From the NCBI GenBank assembly GCA_017962105.1, contig JAGCVY010000030.1, forward strand, positions 1 through 56,191: a stretch of DNA of 56,191 nt, in the 5' to 3' direction. A program made the position numbers and the translations under genes. Below the pieces are notes generated by a model. That model was not told where the DNA came from. It saw only the letters and a list, made by a program, of their open reading frames with translations, and ran no database searches. The stretch is from Lachnospiraceae bacterium (GTDB lineage Bacteria > Bacillota > Clostridia > Lachnospirales > Lachnospiraceae). Shown here one piece after another: positions 1-9,269 of the stretch. Each line of letters begins with the position of its first letter. Positions within the stretch are counted from its first letter, which is position 1.

Positions 1-666
1 CGCAGACGCCTTCTTACCTTCTGCACGAAGGATCGCGGATTTCTTCTCACCTTCTGCGATCAGGATCACTTCACGGCGCTCACGCTCCGCCTTCATCTGC
101 TTCTCCATCGCGTCACGGATTGCTGCCGGAGGCATGATATTCTTCAGCTCAACACGGTTGACCTTGATACCCCAGGGATCGGTCGCCTCATCGAGGGAAA
201 CTCTCATCTTGCCGTTGATGATCTCACTGGAGGTGAGGGTTTCATCGAGCTACAGGTCAACGATGATATTACGAAGGGTCGTGGCCGTCAGGTTCTCGAT
301 GGCCATCAGCGGGTTCTGCACGCCGTAGGCGTACAGCATCGGATAGGTAATCTGGAAATACACCACCGTATCGATCTGCATCGTAACGTTATCCTTTGTG
401 ATCACGGGCTGTGGCGGAAAATCCACCACCTGCTCCTTCAAAAGCACATCCAATGCCACGCGGTCGATGAACGGAACCTTCAGGTGAATGCCTACGCTCC
501 AGGTCTCCTGGTAACCGCCGAAGCGCTCAACGATATACGCATGCGCCTGCGGAACAATGCGCAGACACGATACAAACACAATAACCAAAATCACCACCAC
601 TGCGGCAATCCAAAAGCCGGTGCTGGAGAAAAGTTCAGACGCGGACGTCTCCAAAAAGCTCAACAT
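1..666 (-). pseudogene. SPFH (stomatin/prohibitin-like) membrane protein gene, interrupted by an amber codon and cut by the window edge
   Basis: The gene starts at ATG 666 behind an AAGGAGG site that overlaps the nfeD stop. An N-terminal membrane helix (about residues 16-38) leads into an SPFH domain (FGGYQETWSVGIH, FPPQPVITKDNVTMQ). An in-frame TAG at 250-252 ends the frame after 138 residues. The same frame continues unbroken from 249 to the window edge and still reads as SPFH sequence ([15 protein letters not shown], then [19 protein letters not shown]). Family members have Glu at this point (GDxELDxTLTSR-type), so one GAG-to-TAG change explains the break. SPFH proteins form membrane-microdomain scaffolds and are commonly encoded beside nfeD. 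This could be a real nonsense allele, amber suppression or a sequencing error; the downstream frame shows no further decay, which argues for a recent change or an error. Confidence 0.85.
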
Positions 667-668
667 GA

Positions 669-1100
669 TTATTCCTCCTTATCGATGATCAGTTTTACGC
701 CTTCCACGCGGATGACAGTTGCTTTATCCCCTACGGAAAATGTAACCTCATCCCGGTTGCTTCTCGCCGCCCACTCCATTCCGCGGACGGTGACCCTTCC
801 GGTACCTGCGGCGTTGTCAACGGCTTCGATGACATTGACGGTCTTGCCTGCCTCGGCCTCGACATTGGTCTTCGCACGCCGTTTGTTAAAGCGGCGGACA
901 ACGGAAGGCCGGAGGAAGAACAAAAGTGCCAGCGATACTACGGCAAAAAGCACGCACTCCAATACGATGTTGTCGGTAAAGCAGCTTGTGAGTAACGCGG
1001 CGAAAGCTCCGCCGGCGAACCAGATCGTCGTCAGTGCAACCGTGAAAATCTCAACAAGAACAAGAACTACGAGAATTGCAAGCCAATACCATGGACTCAT
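669..1100 (-). CDS. nfeD: NfeD-family membrane protein
   Basis: 143 residues. NfeD-like proteins are partners of SPFH proteins. This is the short form: two or three N-terminal membrane segments (about residues 3-62) and a C-terminal OB-fold (about 85-143: GKTVNVIEAVDN, GRVTVRGMEW, and the ending GVKLIIDKEE). It lacks the N-terminal ClpP-like protease domain of long NfeD proteins. I chose ATG 1100, seven bases after GGAGGG; an upstream GTG at 1106 lies too close to that site. The stop overlaps the ribosome binding site of the SPFH gene, so the two are co-transcribed from the promoter at 1137-1165. Confidence 0.88.
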   Translation of the reverse strand: MSPWYWLAILVVLVLVEIFTVALTTIWFAGGAFAALLTSCFTDNIVLECVLFAVVSLALLFFLRPSVVRRFNKRRAKTNVEAEAGKTVNVIEAVDNAAGTGRVTVRGMEWAARSNRDEVTFSVGDKATVIRVEGVKLIIDKEE

Positions 1101-1136
1101 GCACACTCCCTCCTTTCGGTAAATCTTATTTACTCG

Positions 1137-1165
1137 ATTTTACTACGGTAACGTTAAAAAGTCAA
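1137..1165 (-). promoter_or_regulatory. Sigma-A-type promoter of nfeD-SPFH
   Basis: On the minus strand the -35 box is TTGACT (1160-1165) and the -10 box is TAAAAT (1137-1142), with a 17-base spacer. It sits between the terminator of the export operon and nfeD, about 37 bases before the start codon. Confidence 0.75.
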
Positions 1166-1204
1166 GCGCTTCTTACGACTTTTTTCCTGTTTTGCCAAGA
1201 ACAA

Positions 1205-1258
1205 TAAAAACATAAAAAGTCCGGACGCGGAACCTTTGCAGGTTCGTTGACCGGACTT
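1205..1258 (-). terminator. Rho-independent terminator of the export operon
   Basis: On the minus strand the stem AAGTCCGG/CCGGACTT (1251-1258 with 1217-1224) encloses an inner stem GAACCT/AGGTTC (1240-1245 with 1230-1235). It is followed by TTTTATGTTTTT. It lies just after the stop of the last ABC gene at 1270. Confidence 0.88.
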
Positions 1259-1269
1259 GATCGTTTCCC

Positions 1270-2367
1270 TTATTCCCTGTTCCGATCTTTCCTGCGGAAA
1301 CGGCCTTCGGTCTTTCCGCTTTCCTTCTCGGAATCCTCCGGATTCTCATCCTCCCCGTTCACGATGATGATCTTACCATCCTCAACGGTCATACGGATCC
1401 GGTTTCCCTTCACGCCGATGGAATCAAGCATTTCCCGCGGGATCTGCACACGGCCCGCGCGGTCAAGGATCGCGAACTCATTGTGTGTCTCCTCCTCGAC
1501 AAATCCCTTCAGAAGCGAAGGATCGGCGTACTCCTGCTTGATGATACGCTCGCTGCTGGTCTTGCCGTCCCGCATCATCACGACACGCTTCACCTTCTTG
1601 GCGAGGTTGATGTCGTGGGTTACGATGACGATGGTGATGCCAAGCTCCGTGTTTAACCTGCGAAACACATCCAACAGGGCGTCCGAGGTGCGCTGGTCAA
1701 CGGAACCGGTGGGCTCGTCGGCCAGAAGAAGCTTCGGCCGGTTCGCCAGTGCGATGGCGATCGCGATACGCTGCTGCTCACCACCGGACATCTGGTTCAG
1801 CTTGCTGTCCTTCTTGTGGGCCATTCCCACAAGATTTAACAGATCCATCGCCCTCTTTTCCACATCCTTGTTGTCGCCGAAGCGGATCGGCAGCTCCACG
1901 TTCTGGAGCGCCGTAAGGTACGGGAAGAGGTTGCGGGCGTTGTTCTGCCACACAAAGCCTACGGTGTTTTTCTTGTAATCCACAAGCTGGCTCTCCGTCA
2001 GTTTGAAGAGGTCCTTGCCGTCCACGTACAGTTTGCCCGCGCTGGGACGGTCGAGACCGCCGATCATGTTGAGGAAGGTGGATTTGCCGCTTCCCGAACT
2101 ACCGATGATCGCAACGAACTCGCCCTTCTCCACCTTGAGTTCCAAGCCCTGCAGGGCAAGGACTTCGGTCTCCTTGGTCTTGTAGATCTTCACCAGGTTT
2201 TCGCACAGGATCATGACGTTGTCGCCCAGCTGATCCTCAAGCTCGCCCTGGGTGTTCTTCGCATAGGCCTGCATGAAGGAGTCACGAAGCTCCTGGGAGA
2301 TCACGGACTCGCGGATATCGGAGGCATCCAGCGAAGCTTTGTCTACGGTTTTTATTTCGTCACTCAT
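1270..2367 (-). CDS. ABC transporter ATPase (MacB/LolD type) with a C-terminal AbrB-like domain
   Basis: 365 residues. An unusual N-terminal extension of about 50 residues precedes a complete nucleotide-binding domain: Walker A GSSGSGKST (89-97), Q-loop VWQNN (about 139-143), signature MSGGEQQR (193-200), Walker B LLLADEPTGSVD (about 213-224) and switch His251. After the ATPase, residues about 298-336 (FAILDRAGRVQIPREMLDSI, then a TVEDGKIIIV strand) match the swapped-hairpin AbrB/SpoVT/MazE fold, followed by a charged tail. The start overlaps the previous ATPase stop as ATGA (2364-2367), implying translational coupling. It should pair with the other ATPase to energise the FtsX permease. The AbrB-like domain is usually DNA-binding; here it may dimerise or regulate the ATPase. 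Confidence 0.88.
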   Translation of the reverse strand: MSDEIKTVDKASLDASDIRESVISQELRDSFMQAYAKNTQGELEDQLGDNVMILCENLVKIYKTKETEVLALQGLELKVEKGEFVAIIGSSGSGKSTFLNMIGGLDRPSAGKLYVDGKDLFKLTESQLVDYKKNTVGFVWQNNARNLFPYLTALQNVELPIRFGDNKDVEKRAMDLLNLVGMAHKKDSKLNQMSGGEQQRIAIAIALANRPKLLLADEPTGSVDQRTSDALLDVFRRLNTELGITIVIVTHDINLAKKVKRVVMMRDGKTSSERIIKQEYADPSLLKGFVEEETHNEFAILDRAGRVQIPREMLDSIGVKGNRIRMTVEDGKIIIVNGEDENPEDSEKESGKTEGRFRRKDRNRE

Positions 2368-3068
2368 CGCAGCTGCTCTCCTTTTCCGTGATACTCGGTG
2401 TTGATGATCTCACCGTCCTGGATCTCATAGACCACGTCGCCGTAGCCCATCAGTTTCGTGTCATGGGTCGTCATGACGAAGGTGATTCCTTCCTTCTCGA
2501 TCAGCTCCTTGAAAATAGCGATAACCTGAAGGCTTGTCGCGGAGTCCAACTCTCCGGTAGGCTCATCCGCGAAGATGATCTTCGGTTTATGGGCGATTGC
2601 CCTTGCGATGGCAACACGCTGCTGCTCACCGCCGGACAGCTCCTGCGGCATGTGGGTTGCACGCTTCGAGAGCCCCACCAGCTTCAGGCATTCCATAACG
2701 CGCTCACGGTAATCGCCCTTGTAGTTTGCAAGGCGCAGCGCATACTCGATGTTCTCGTACGCCGTCATGACCGGGATGAGCGCCACGGACTGGAAAATGT
2801 ATCCGATCTCATGTCTTCGGATCACTTCCCTCTCCTTATCGGACGCCTTGGAAATGTCCTTCCCGTCGAAAATGACGGTGCCGGACGTCGGTGCGTCCAG
2901 CGCACCGATAATGTTCAGTAAGGTTGTTTTACCGGAACCGGAACGACCCTTTAAGATCGTGAGCGTGTTCTCGGGCACCGTCACGCTGATTCCCTTCAGT
3001 GCAAGGAAATCGCCGCCGGCGACAGGGAAGCTGCGCGTTACCTGCTCGGTTTTCAAAATCTCTTTCAT
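2364..3068 (-). CDS. ABC transporter ATPase (MacB/LolD type)
   Basis: 234 residues from ATG 3068, placed after AAGGAGG; an in-frame ATG further upstream would overlap the permease gene and lacks a site. Walker [10 protein letters not shown] (41-49), signature ELSGGEQQR, Walker [13 protein letters not shown] and switch His (TTHDTK) are all intact. Its closest family type is the ATPase of MacB, LolD and FtsE systems. It is encoded between the permease and the AbrB-tailed ATPase. With two different ATPases and one permease carrying two FtsX domains, a heterodimeric ATPase is the simplest reading. Confidence 0.92.
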   Translation of the reverse strand: MKEILKTEQVTRSFPVAGGDFLALKGISVTVPENTLTILKGRSGSGKTTLLNIIGALDAPTSGTVIFDGKDISKASDKEREVIRRHEIGYIFQSVALIPVMTAYENIEYALRLANYKGDYRERVMECLKLVGLSKRATHMPQELSGGEQQRVAIARAIAHKPKIIFADEPTGELDSATSLQVIAIFKELIEKEGITFVMTTHDTKLMGYGDVVYEIQDGEIINTEYHGKGEQLR

Positions 3069-3081
3069 AGCAGCCTCCTTA

Positions 3082-5934
3082 TCAATCCTCACCCAGCTTC
3101 AACGCCTGGTTGATCTTAATCTTCGACAGAAGCACGGAGATTACCGTAATACACATGCACAGCATGACGGCAACCACGATACCGATCTGCACCAGATCCC
3201 CGGTCTGCATGACCGTCTTCGCGGGGATCGACTGGATCTTCGGCGAGTACGCGATCTGGATCAGCGGAATGAAGAGCTTCGACGCCAGAACGCCGATGCC
3301 TGCGCCGAACAAAATCGGCAGCACGGATCCGAAGAAATGCTCGTTGATCAGCATCCGGATCAGCTCTCCCATGGACATACCCATCGCGCGGTAAATACCG
3401 AAGATCAGCTCGCGGGACCGGATGGACGTGATCCAGAAGATCAGGAATCCGATGGCGCACAAAACCAGAACAACAATGAATGTGATGGTCAGCATACCGT
3501 TGGTGACCTGGAAATACGGATCGTTCTTCAGCATGATGACATCCGCGGTGCGGTCGGTGAAGTCCGCGAAGGTGACCTCATTTTCCGCAGCCCAGTCATA
3601 CAAAAACTGCGAGTTGCCCGTGGTCTTGATCCAGATCTCATAGGGCGTAACCGGGAAATCCAGAAGAAGGTTGTCGTAGTTGCAGATCAGCACGTTTACG
3701 GGAACCATCATGGTCTCGCCGTCCTCGCCCTCTTTCTCCGTGGTATTCACATACCCCGGCCAGTAATCCGTGACAGCCACGATTGTCATGTATTTCTTGC
3801 CCATGACCTCGCCCAGTTCGTTCCGGCGCTGGATGGTCACTCCGTCTCCGATCTTCAGGTCGTAGGACTCCATCAGGTTTCTGCTGATGATGACGCCTTC
3901 GGGGTTGGACGCCAAAGCGTTCAGGTCCTCGTACCAGTGGTGATCCTCGATGTCCTCCGGCATCCACGCCGTGTGACCGAACTCATAGGTGTTGATACCG
4001 TAAAGTTCAAGACCTTCTACATTGTTTCCGCCGACAACGATTCCGGCGTTATCCTCGTGAAGCACCTTGGTAACCGAGGATACCTTATCGGAAAATGTCG
4101 TCGTCAGGTCCTCGTACTTTTTGTAGTCCGGCTCGTTATAGCGAAGGGTCGTCTCGTAGCCGTTCTTTACGTTGTTCAGGTTGCTCGGCCACTGCTCCTT
4201 CACCACAATATCGGTGCCGTCGGTATACCGGATGCGGTCTTCCTCATTCTGGTTGACGGTGCGCGCGATGTTCGCGTTGAAAATACCGAGGGCAATGGTC
4301 AGCACCAAGAATACGGTGATAAAGCTCTGCTTGCCGGAATCCCTGGTGATCTGCAGGAAGGAAGCGTAGGAAGCGGGCTTCCAGAACTTTCTTCCGATGC
4401 GGAACACAAGAGCGGACAAAAGCGGAACGACGCGAAGGAACACGATGGCGCTTGATAAGATAAACAGCGACGCCGAGAAGAACAGCATCGGATTGACCGA
4501 TTCTCCCTTCGCAACCGCCTTCATCAGTTCGGCCTTCTGATTGTTAAAGTCATAATATCCGTACAGGGCCAGCAGAAGGAGCGCAAAATCGAGGAACATT
4601 CTCTGCCACATGGGCTTGTTGCTCTTTCTCTTTCTGGTCTTCTGCTCCACGATGCTGAACCGCGCATACTTGAGCACGGGCAGCGTCATGATAAGGATAC
4701 CTGCGATACAGCTGATCAGCGCGTACAGAAGCGCTTCCCCGCTGATGCGGATCGGCATCGCCTTCCGTCCTACAAAGGAGAGGAACGCGTTGGTGGATCC
4801 GAAGATATGGCACAAAAGGTATCCCACGGGAATGCCGATGACGAGCGCGATGGCGCCGACGATCGACGATTGGATCAGATATGTCAGGATCAGCTGCAGC
4901 CGGCTGACGCCTCGGCTCTTCAGCATGGCGATCTCGGACTGCTCGATGCCGATCACCTGATTCGATACCATGAAGATGAACACGGCCAACAGGACAAGGA
5001 TCGGAACCTGCAGGATCCACATCGTTGCCTTCACCTTGGAGGAGTCCTTCAGGAACTGCTCGAAGATGTCCTCATAGTTGCAGGTGGCATAGAACTGGCT
5101 GGAACCGGACTCGTAGTCCGCCTTCAGATCCCGATAGGTCTGAAGCATGCTCTCGACATTTTCCGTCTTGATCTCGTCGTACTTGTAGATCAGATACCAG
5201 CGGGCACGGATATTTCCCTGGACGTTGCCGGGCTGCAGGAACTGCTCCACGTACGTCGCCTGCGGGACGAACATTTCATCCCGGTACGACAGCGGATCGT
5301 TCACCCAGTAAGGGTCCGATGTGTCCTTCGCCTTGAAGACGCCGACGATGCACAGGCGCAGCGGGTCTCCGTTGGCGTTGTTATAGCCGTACACTTCGAT
5401 CTTGTCGCCCACGACGAACGACTTTGAAAGGTAAGCCTTCTCGTTGACGATACATTCGAGACATCCGTCCGAATCAATGCCTTCCTGATACATCCGTCCG
5501 GAGATGATCTCCGCCTTGTCCTCCAGACCGGTCAGGGATGCTACCTTAACCGTCAGGTCTCCGAGCGTCGTGCGGGAAACCTCGTACTTTGCGTTGGTTG
5601 CACTGTTGTTTTCGTAAAATGCAACCTTGTAGGTGGCGGACTCACCGAACATATTCTCAACGGTGTCATTGACCGCAAGATAATCCTGAAAATACTTCGA
5701 GGTATTGGACTTGAGCAGCGTGTTGCTGAGTCGTGTGTCAACCTTCAGGATACCCGGGTAAACATTCTTTTCCTCCAGATAGGATCCCATACTGTTGGTA
5801 AGCATTTTCTGGAGGGCAGCCTTGGAGTACATCGGGTTGCAGCTTGCGATACCCACAAGGAGAATGTTGCCGATGATGATGCTCAGGATCAGCCATTTTT
5901 TATTCAGCAGTTTTTGTGTAATAAACCGAAACAT
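3082..5934 (-). CDS. FtsX/MacB-like ABC transporter permease
   Basis: 950 residues. One N-terminal helix (about 14-33) is followed by a large extracellular domain (about 35-303) and a first FtsX module with helices near 306-328, 346-376 and 400-421. After further helices near 446-463, 483-511 and 536-555 comes a second large extracellular region (about 560-825). A C-terminal FtsX module (TITFIVVLVLCAIGFLIF and two later helices) ends in INQALKLGED. This is the duplicated arrangement seen in Gram-positive MacB/BceB-like exporters that remodel the envelope or expel peptides and lipids; the substrate cannot be read from the sequence. ATG 5934 follows AGGAGG, and the upstream adaptor stop lies inside that site. 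Confidence 0.88.
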   Translation of the reverse strand: MFRFITQKLLNKKWLILSIIIGNILLVGIASCNPMYSKAALQKMLTNSMGSYLEEKNVYPGILKVDTRLSNTLLKSNTSKYFQDYLAVNDTVENMFGESATYKVAFYENNSATNAKYEVSRTTLGDLTVKVASLTGLEDKAEIISGRMYQEGIDSDGCLECIVNEKAYLSKSFVVGDKIEVYGYNNANGDPLRLCIVGVFKAKDTSDPYWVNDPLSYRDEMFVPQATYVEQFLQPGNVQGNIRARWYLIYKYDEIKTENVESMLQTYRDLKADYESGSSQFYATCNYEDIFEQFLKDSSKVKATMWILQVPILVLLAVFIFMVSNQVIGIEQSEIAMLKSRGVSRLQLILTYLIQSSIVGAIALVIGIPVGYLLCHIFGSTNAFLSFVGRKAMPIRISGEALLYALISCIAGILIMTLPVLKYARFSIVEQKTRKRKSNKPMWQRMFLDFALLLLALYGYYDFNNQKAELMKAVAKGESVNPMLFFSASLFILSSAIVFLRVVPLLSALVFRIGRKFWKPASYASFLQITRDSGKQSFITVFLVLTIALGIFNANIARTVNQNEEDRIRYTDGTDIVVKEQWPSNLNNVKNGYETTLRYNEPDYKKYEDLTTTFSDKVSSVTKVLHEDNAGIVVGGNNVEGLELYGINTYEFGHTAWMPEDIEDHHWYEDLNALASNPEGVIISRNLMESYDLKIGDGVTIQRRNELGEVMGKKYMTIVAVTDYWPGYVNTTEKEGEDGETMMVPVNVLICNYDNLLLDFPVTPYEIWIKTTGNSQFLYDWAAENEVTFADFTDRTADVIMLKNDPYFQVTNGMLTITFIVVLVLCAIGFLIFWITSIRSRELIFGIYRAMGMSMGELIRMLINEHFFGSVLPILFGAGIGVLASKLFIPLIQIAYSPKIQSIPAKTVMQTGDLVQIGIVVAVMLCMCITVISVLLSKIKINQALKLGED

Positions 5935-5942
5935 GAGACCTC

Positions 5943-8168
5943 CTAGTGGAACAGAATCGTATCTTCGTAACTGAGGCCGTCAACAATCCAGCAACGACCG
6001 TCCAATTGCTTCATTACGCGCACATACCGTTTGACGGCACAGCCGCTGTCATCGTAAACCCAGACATAAGCCGCACCCTTTTGTTTCTCATGTTTCTCAC
6101 TGTCGAGCTGGTTGGATTCAATCTCAACCGTGGTCTCCGTCTGCTCCTCGCCGTACCAGTTGAACCCGCCGGGAGTCCCGGAGTTCGTCTGGGTCGTTGT
6201 CTTTGAGCTCTCTTCCTCTTTCTTGGCATCGTGGCCGAGAAGAAGCTCATCGATCACCATGCAGTCGGTAAGTCCGAACTCGGTGAATCCCACGATACCG
6301 GTTTCCCCGATCTTGGAATAATCATCCGGATTGTCAAGTGCGATGTAAACCTTGTTGCGATCGGATGCATCCAACGGGCGCACGTTGGGCGCCGAGATGA
6401 TCTTGGCCGAAAACTCGCGGGTTTCCCCGTCCACAACAGTCTCGAAGGTCACTTCCTGACCGTACCGGATCGTGTAATCCTCGCTGAACCGCTCCATGCA
6501 GATACAGTAGGAATTCAGGTCGTACAGGTCAAACAGATACTCTCCCTCGTTGAGGTTATCACCGACCTTGTATCGGGTAAGGCTGCTGATGACGCCGTCA
6601 TTTTCCGCATACACGGTAACGTTCTGTCCGTCCCACTGCTCATAGTTGGAGATGCGTGTCGAGAGCTTCTCGATCTGCTCCTCGGCTTCCTCGATCTTTT
6701 CGGCAAGGGACTTTTTCAGGTCCTTCAGGTCCAGCTCCGCAAGCGAATACTCCAGATCCTTCTTGCTCATCTTCTTCATCCGCTTTTCAAGGTCCTCGAT
6801 CTGCTCCTCCATCTTCTGCTTCTCGAGATCGAACTCGTTCTCGAATTTCCGCAGATCCTGCTTTGCCTGCTCCAGGGACGAACGGCTCACGGAGGACTTC
6901 ACCACGAAGATCGGGTCGCCCTTCTTCACCAGTACGTTAAACATGGATGTCACGCAGAACTCCACGATCTCACCGGGAACCTCATTGAAAACCTGTTCCG
7001 ACTTCTGGGCAACGCGGTTGGCGCCGGACAGAAGCACATACTCCGAGATCTCGGCCTTCTCCGCCTTTGCGGTTGTGTAGGTCACGCCGTATCTCGCAAG
7101 ATCCTTGGCGACATATACGGTTTCGCCCTCCTCAAGGCCTCCCGTGATAACGGTCTCATTGAGGCTGCTGTCGCCGATGGTCACGTCCTTTGTGACAAGG
7201 CGGCCGTCCTGCATCACCGTCACGGTGTATGTTTTGCCGGTCTTTGTAAGAGCCACGGTAGGCACGGAAAGCACCGGCTGGGATGTCATCTGGTAGAAGG
7301 AAAACAGCACATACTCCCCGGCCTTGACGGTGTCGGGAAGGGACGCCGTAAAATACGAATCAAAACTGTTTCCGGTACGTTCGAGGTTGTACAGCTCTTC
7401 CTCGGTGTACAATACCGGCGTCACCTCGTATTCCGTGTCTCCGATCTGTGCGGTAACCTTGTTGTAATACCGCAGATCCGTCTCGGAGATATACTGGCAG
7501 GCCAAGCGGTAGGAATCGTCCTTCGCAATGGTGAGGAAGGTTTTGTTCTCGTCGATGCTGTCGCCGTCCTCCGCGATATTGATATAGACAACGGTTCCGC
7601 TGCAGGGCGCGTACACGCTGGACTCCTCCAGCTGCTTCTGCTTCTCCGCAAGCTCTTCTTTTTCCTTGTTGATCTTCTTCTCCAGCCCGGAGTGGCTCTT
7701 GTTGAACTGAACCTGCATCTCCTGAATCTGGAGCTTCATCAGTTTTCCGTCATACCCGCTTCCCATCATGGAAGCGACCTTCTTCATATCCTTGACCTGC
7801 TGGTTGAACTTCTCAAGGTCATACTCAAACTCGGCCTGCTCTCTCTCGAGGGAGATCTCGAGTCTGCGGATCTCATCCTCCAAACCGGAATTCAGCTCGA
7901 AAAGAAGCTGTCCCTTCGTCACATGGTCGCCGGATACGACATTGACGTCATGCACCGTGGAGTCAAAATCAAATTTCATATCGACGCATTCCGGCACGAC
8001 GTAGCCGCCGGTCGTCTTGCGCACTTCCAGATTCTTCTTTTGTACTTTGTACACTGCATTGACGGTTTCCATCGGATGCAGCAGTTCCGGGACATCCTTT
8101 TTCTCTCCGCAGGCAGTCAACGAGAGCAGGAGTACGCAAACCAGCGCAATTGCTGTCAGTTTTTTCAC
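5943..8168 (-). CDS. Lipoprotein efflux adaptor with two tandem HlyD/MacA-like modules
   Basis: 741 residues starting at GTG 8168 after AGGAGG. The signal peptide ends in lipobox LTAC, with Cys20 as the acylated residue. The first module (about 30-370) has a biotinyl-lipoyl half, a long coiled coil (about 90-180), a second half-motif (YAPCSGTVVYINIAEDG) and a beta-barrel. A second module (about 380-650) repeats the plan: PGEIVEFCVTSMFNVLVKKG, a coiled coil (about 425-515), then VYAENDGVISSLTRYKVGDN and a barrel. A Ser/Thr/Gln-rich linker (about 655-690) precedes a final beta domain. Single adaptors are usually 350-450 residues, so this is a fused duplication. It lies 8 bases before the permease gene and is presumably the external part of that exporter. 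Confidence 0.87.
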   Translation of the reverse strand: MKKLTAIALVCVLLLSLTACGEKKDVPELLHPMETVNAVYKVQKKNLEVRKTTGGYVVPECVDMKFDFDSTVHDVNVVSGDHVTKGQLLFELNSGLEDEIRRLEISLEREQAEFEYDLEKFNQQVKDMKKVASMMGSGYDGKLMKLQIQEMQVQFNKSHSGLEKKINKEKEELAEKQKQLEESSVYAPCSGTVVYINIAEDGDSIDENKTFLTIAKDDSYRLACQYISETDLRYYNKVTAQIGDTEYEVTPVLYTEEELYNLERTGNSFDSYFTASLPDTVKAGEYVLFSFYQMTSQPVLSVPTVALTKTGKTYTVTVMQDGRLVTKDVTIGDSSLNETVITGGLEEGETVYVAKDLARYGVTYTTAKAEKAEISEYVLLSGANRVAQKSEQVFNEVPGEIVEFCVTSMFNVLVKKGDPIFVVKSSVSRSSLEQAKQDLRKFENEFDLEKQKMEEQIEDLEKRMKKMSKKDLEYSLAELDLKDLKKSLAEKIEEAEEQIEKLSTRISNYEQWDGQNVTVYAENDGVISSLTRYKVGDNLNEGEYLFDLYDLNSYCICMERFSEDYTIRYGQEVTFETVVDGETREFSAKIISAPNVRPLDASDRNKVYIALDNPDDYSKIGETGIVGFTEFGLTDCMVIDELLLGHDAKKEEESSKTTTQTNSGTPGGFNWYGEEQTETTVEIESNQLDSEKHEKQKGAAYVWVYDDSGCAVKRYVRVMKQLDGRCWIVDGLSYEDTILFH

Positions 8169-8179
8169 GTTTCCACCTC

Positions 8180-9256
8180 CTACTGTACTATGACTTTTTC
8201 GCCGAGAGACAGACCGCTGCGGACTTCCGTGCGGTTGTCATCCGCGTTGGATTTTGTCTTGATCGAGATACCGATCTCCAGATACCGGATCGAGAGAAGC
8301 CCCTGAGCATCAATGACATACACTGCAGGCTTATCGTCGATCGTGTGCAATGCATACGAAGGGATATACAGAACATTATCCGCACGTTCGGTCTCGCAGA
8401 TCAACTGCCCTGTCATACCGATCTCGAGATTCCCGTCCGGGCGCAGAGGCTCCAGAACAACCGTGGTCATTCCGCCCTTGCCCGCAGTGGGCCGGTTGAT
8501 CTGTACGACTTCGCAGTCGTAATCCCCCTGATCCGTTGTGATCGTGAATACTTTTCCGAACTCATAAATGCTGTCGTTGCCGGTGGAGATAACAAATCCC
8601 GCCTTCTCCGAACGGATCGTGATATACCGCTCGTTGGCGTTGATCCGGCCGTTCATCCACGGCGGGATCTGTTTGATATACTCGACGATACCGTCGATGC
8701 CGGCGATCAGCCGCCGTCCCGAGAGTTCCGTTTCCATCTCGCCGAGCTGAAGGTCGGCGACATATTTTCTGCCGGAGACATCGTCATAATCATTCTGCAG
8801 CTGCTTCAGCTTCGTGTCGTCATATTTCTTTCCGTAGCGGGACGCAAGCTCCTTGCGCTCCTTCTCGATGGTGAGCAGCTCGTTGCAATACTCCTCCTGC
8901 TCCTCGAGTTCCGCGATCTGCTCGCGAAGGGCCTCGATCCGGTCCTCCATGTCGTCGTTGGCAAGCTCTGCCAGAACATCACCGGCAGATACCTTCTGTC
9001 CGACGGCGACATAAGTTTCCTTGACCGCTTCTCCGCCGAAGCCGAAGCTCAGGTTCTGGGTGGACTCATACTGGTACGTGCACCGTTCCGATACGAAATC
9101 CCGCACCGTTCCCTTCTTTACCTCGGCCGTCGTAAAATATGACTCGTCCATGGTCTGAACCACCGGTGCTTTCGGCAGTTCTTCCTCCGCTGGAAACAAC
9201 CCGCATCCGGATAGGAACATCACAGCAGCCAAAACGATTCCTATCAGTTTCTTCAT
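8180..9256 (-). CDS. Lipoprotein efflux adaptor (HlyD/MacA-like)
   Basis: 358 residues. The signal peptide ends in lipobox LSGC (Cys18). Next come a lipoyl half (VAVGQKVSAGDVLAELAN), an alpha-hairpin coiled coil (about 90-165), the second half-motif (IAGIDGIVEYIKQIPP) and a beta-barrel with the closing segment SLGEKVIVQ. This is the standard single-module architecture. ATG 9256 follows GGAGG, and the gene ends 11 bases before the double-module adaptor. Two adaptor genes for one permease suggest a mixed or unusually long extracellular conduit. Confidence 0.87.
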   Translation of the reverse strand: MKKLIGIVLAAVMFLSGCGLFPAEEELPKAPVVQTMDESYFTTAEVKKGTVRDFVSERCTYQYESTQNLSFGFGGEAVKETYVAVGQKVSAGDVLAELANDDMEDRIEALREQIAELEEQEEYCNELLTIEKERKELASRYGKKYDDTKLKQLQNDYDDVSGRKYVADLQLGEMETELSGRRLIAGIDGIVEYIKQIPPWMNGRINANERYITIRSEKAGFVISTGNDSIYEFGKVFTITTDQGDYDCEVVQINRPTAGKGGMTTVVLEPLRPDGNLEIGMTGQLICETERADNVLYIPSYALHTIDDKPAVYVIDAQGLLSIRYLEIGISIKTKSNADDNRTEVRSGLSLGEKVIVQ

Positions 9257-9269
9257 AACGAAACCTCCG

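Noticed and set aside
2749-8306. Long open frames on the plus strand, e.g. 2749-4455 and 6231-8306
   Set aside because: They lie opposite well-identified ABC and adaptor genes, lack family similarity and ribosome binding sites, and are explained by the GC-rich codon bias of the minus-strand genes.
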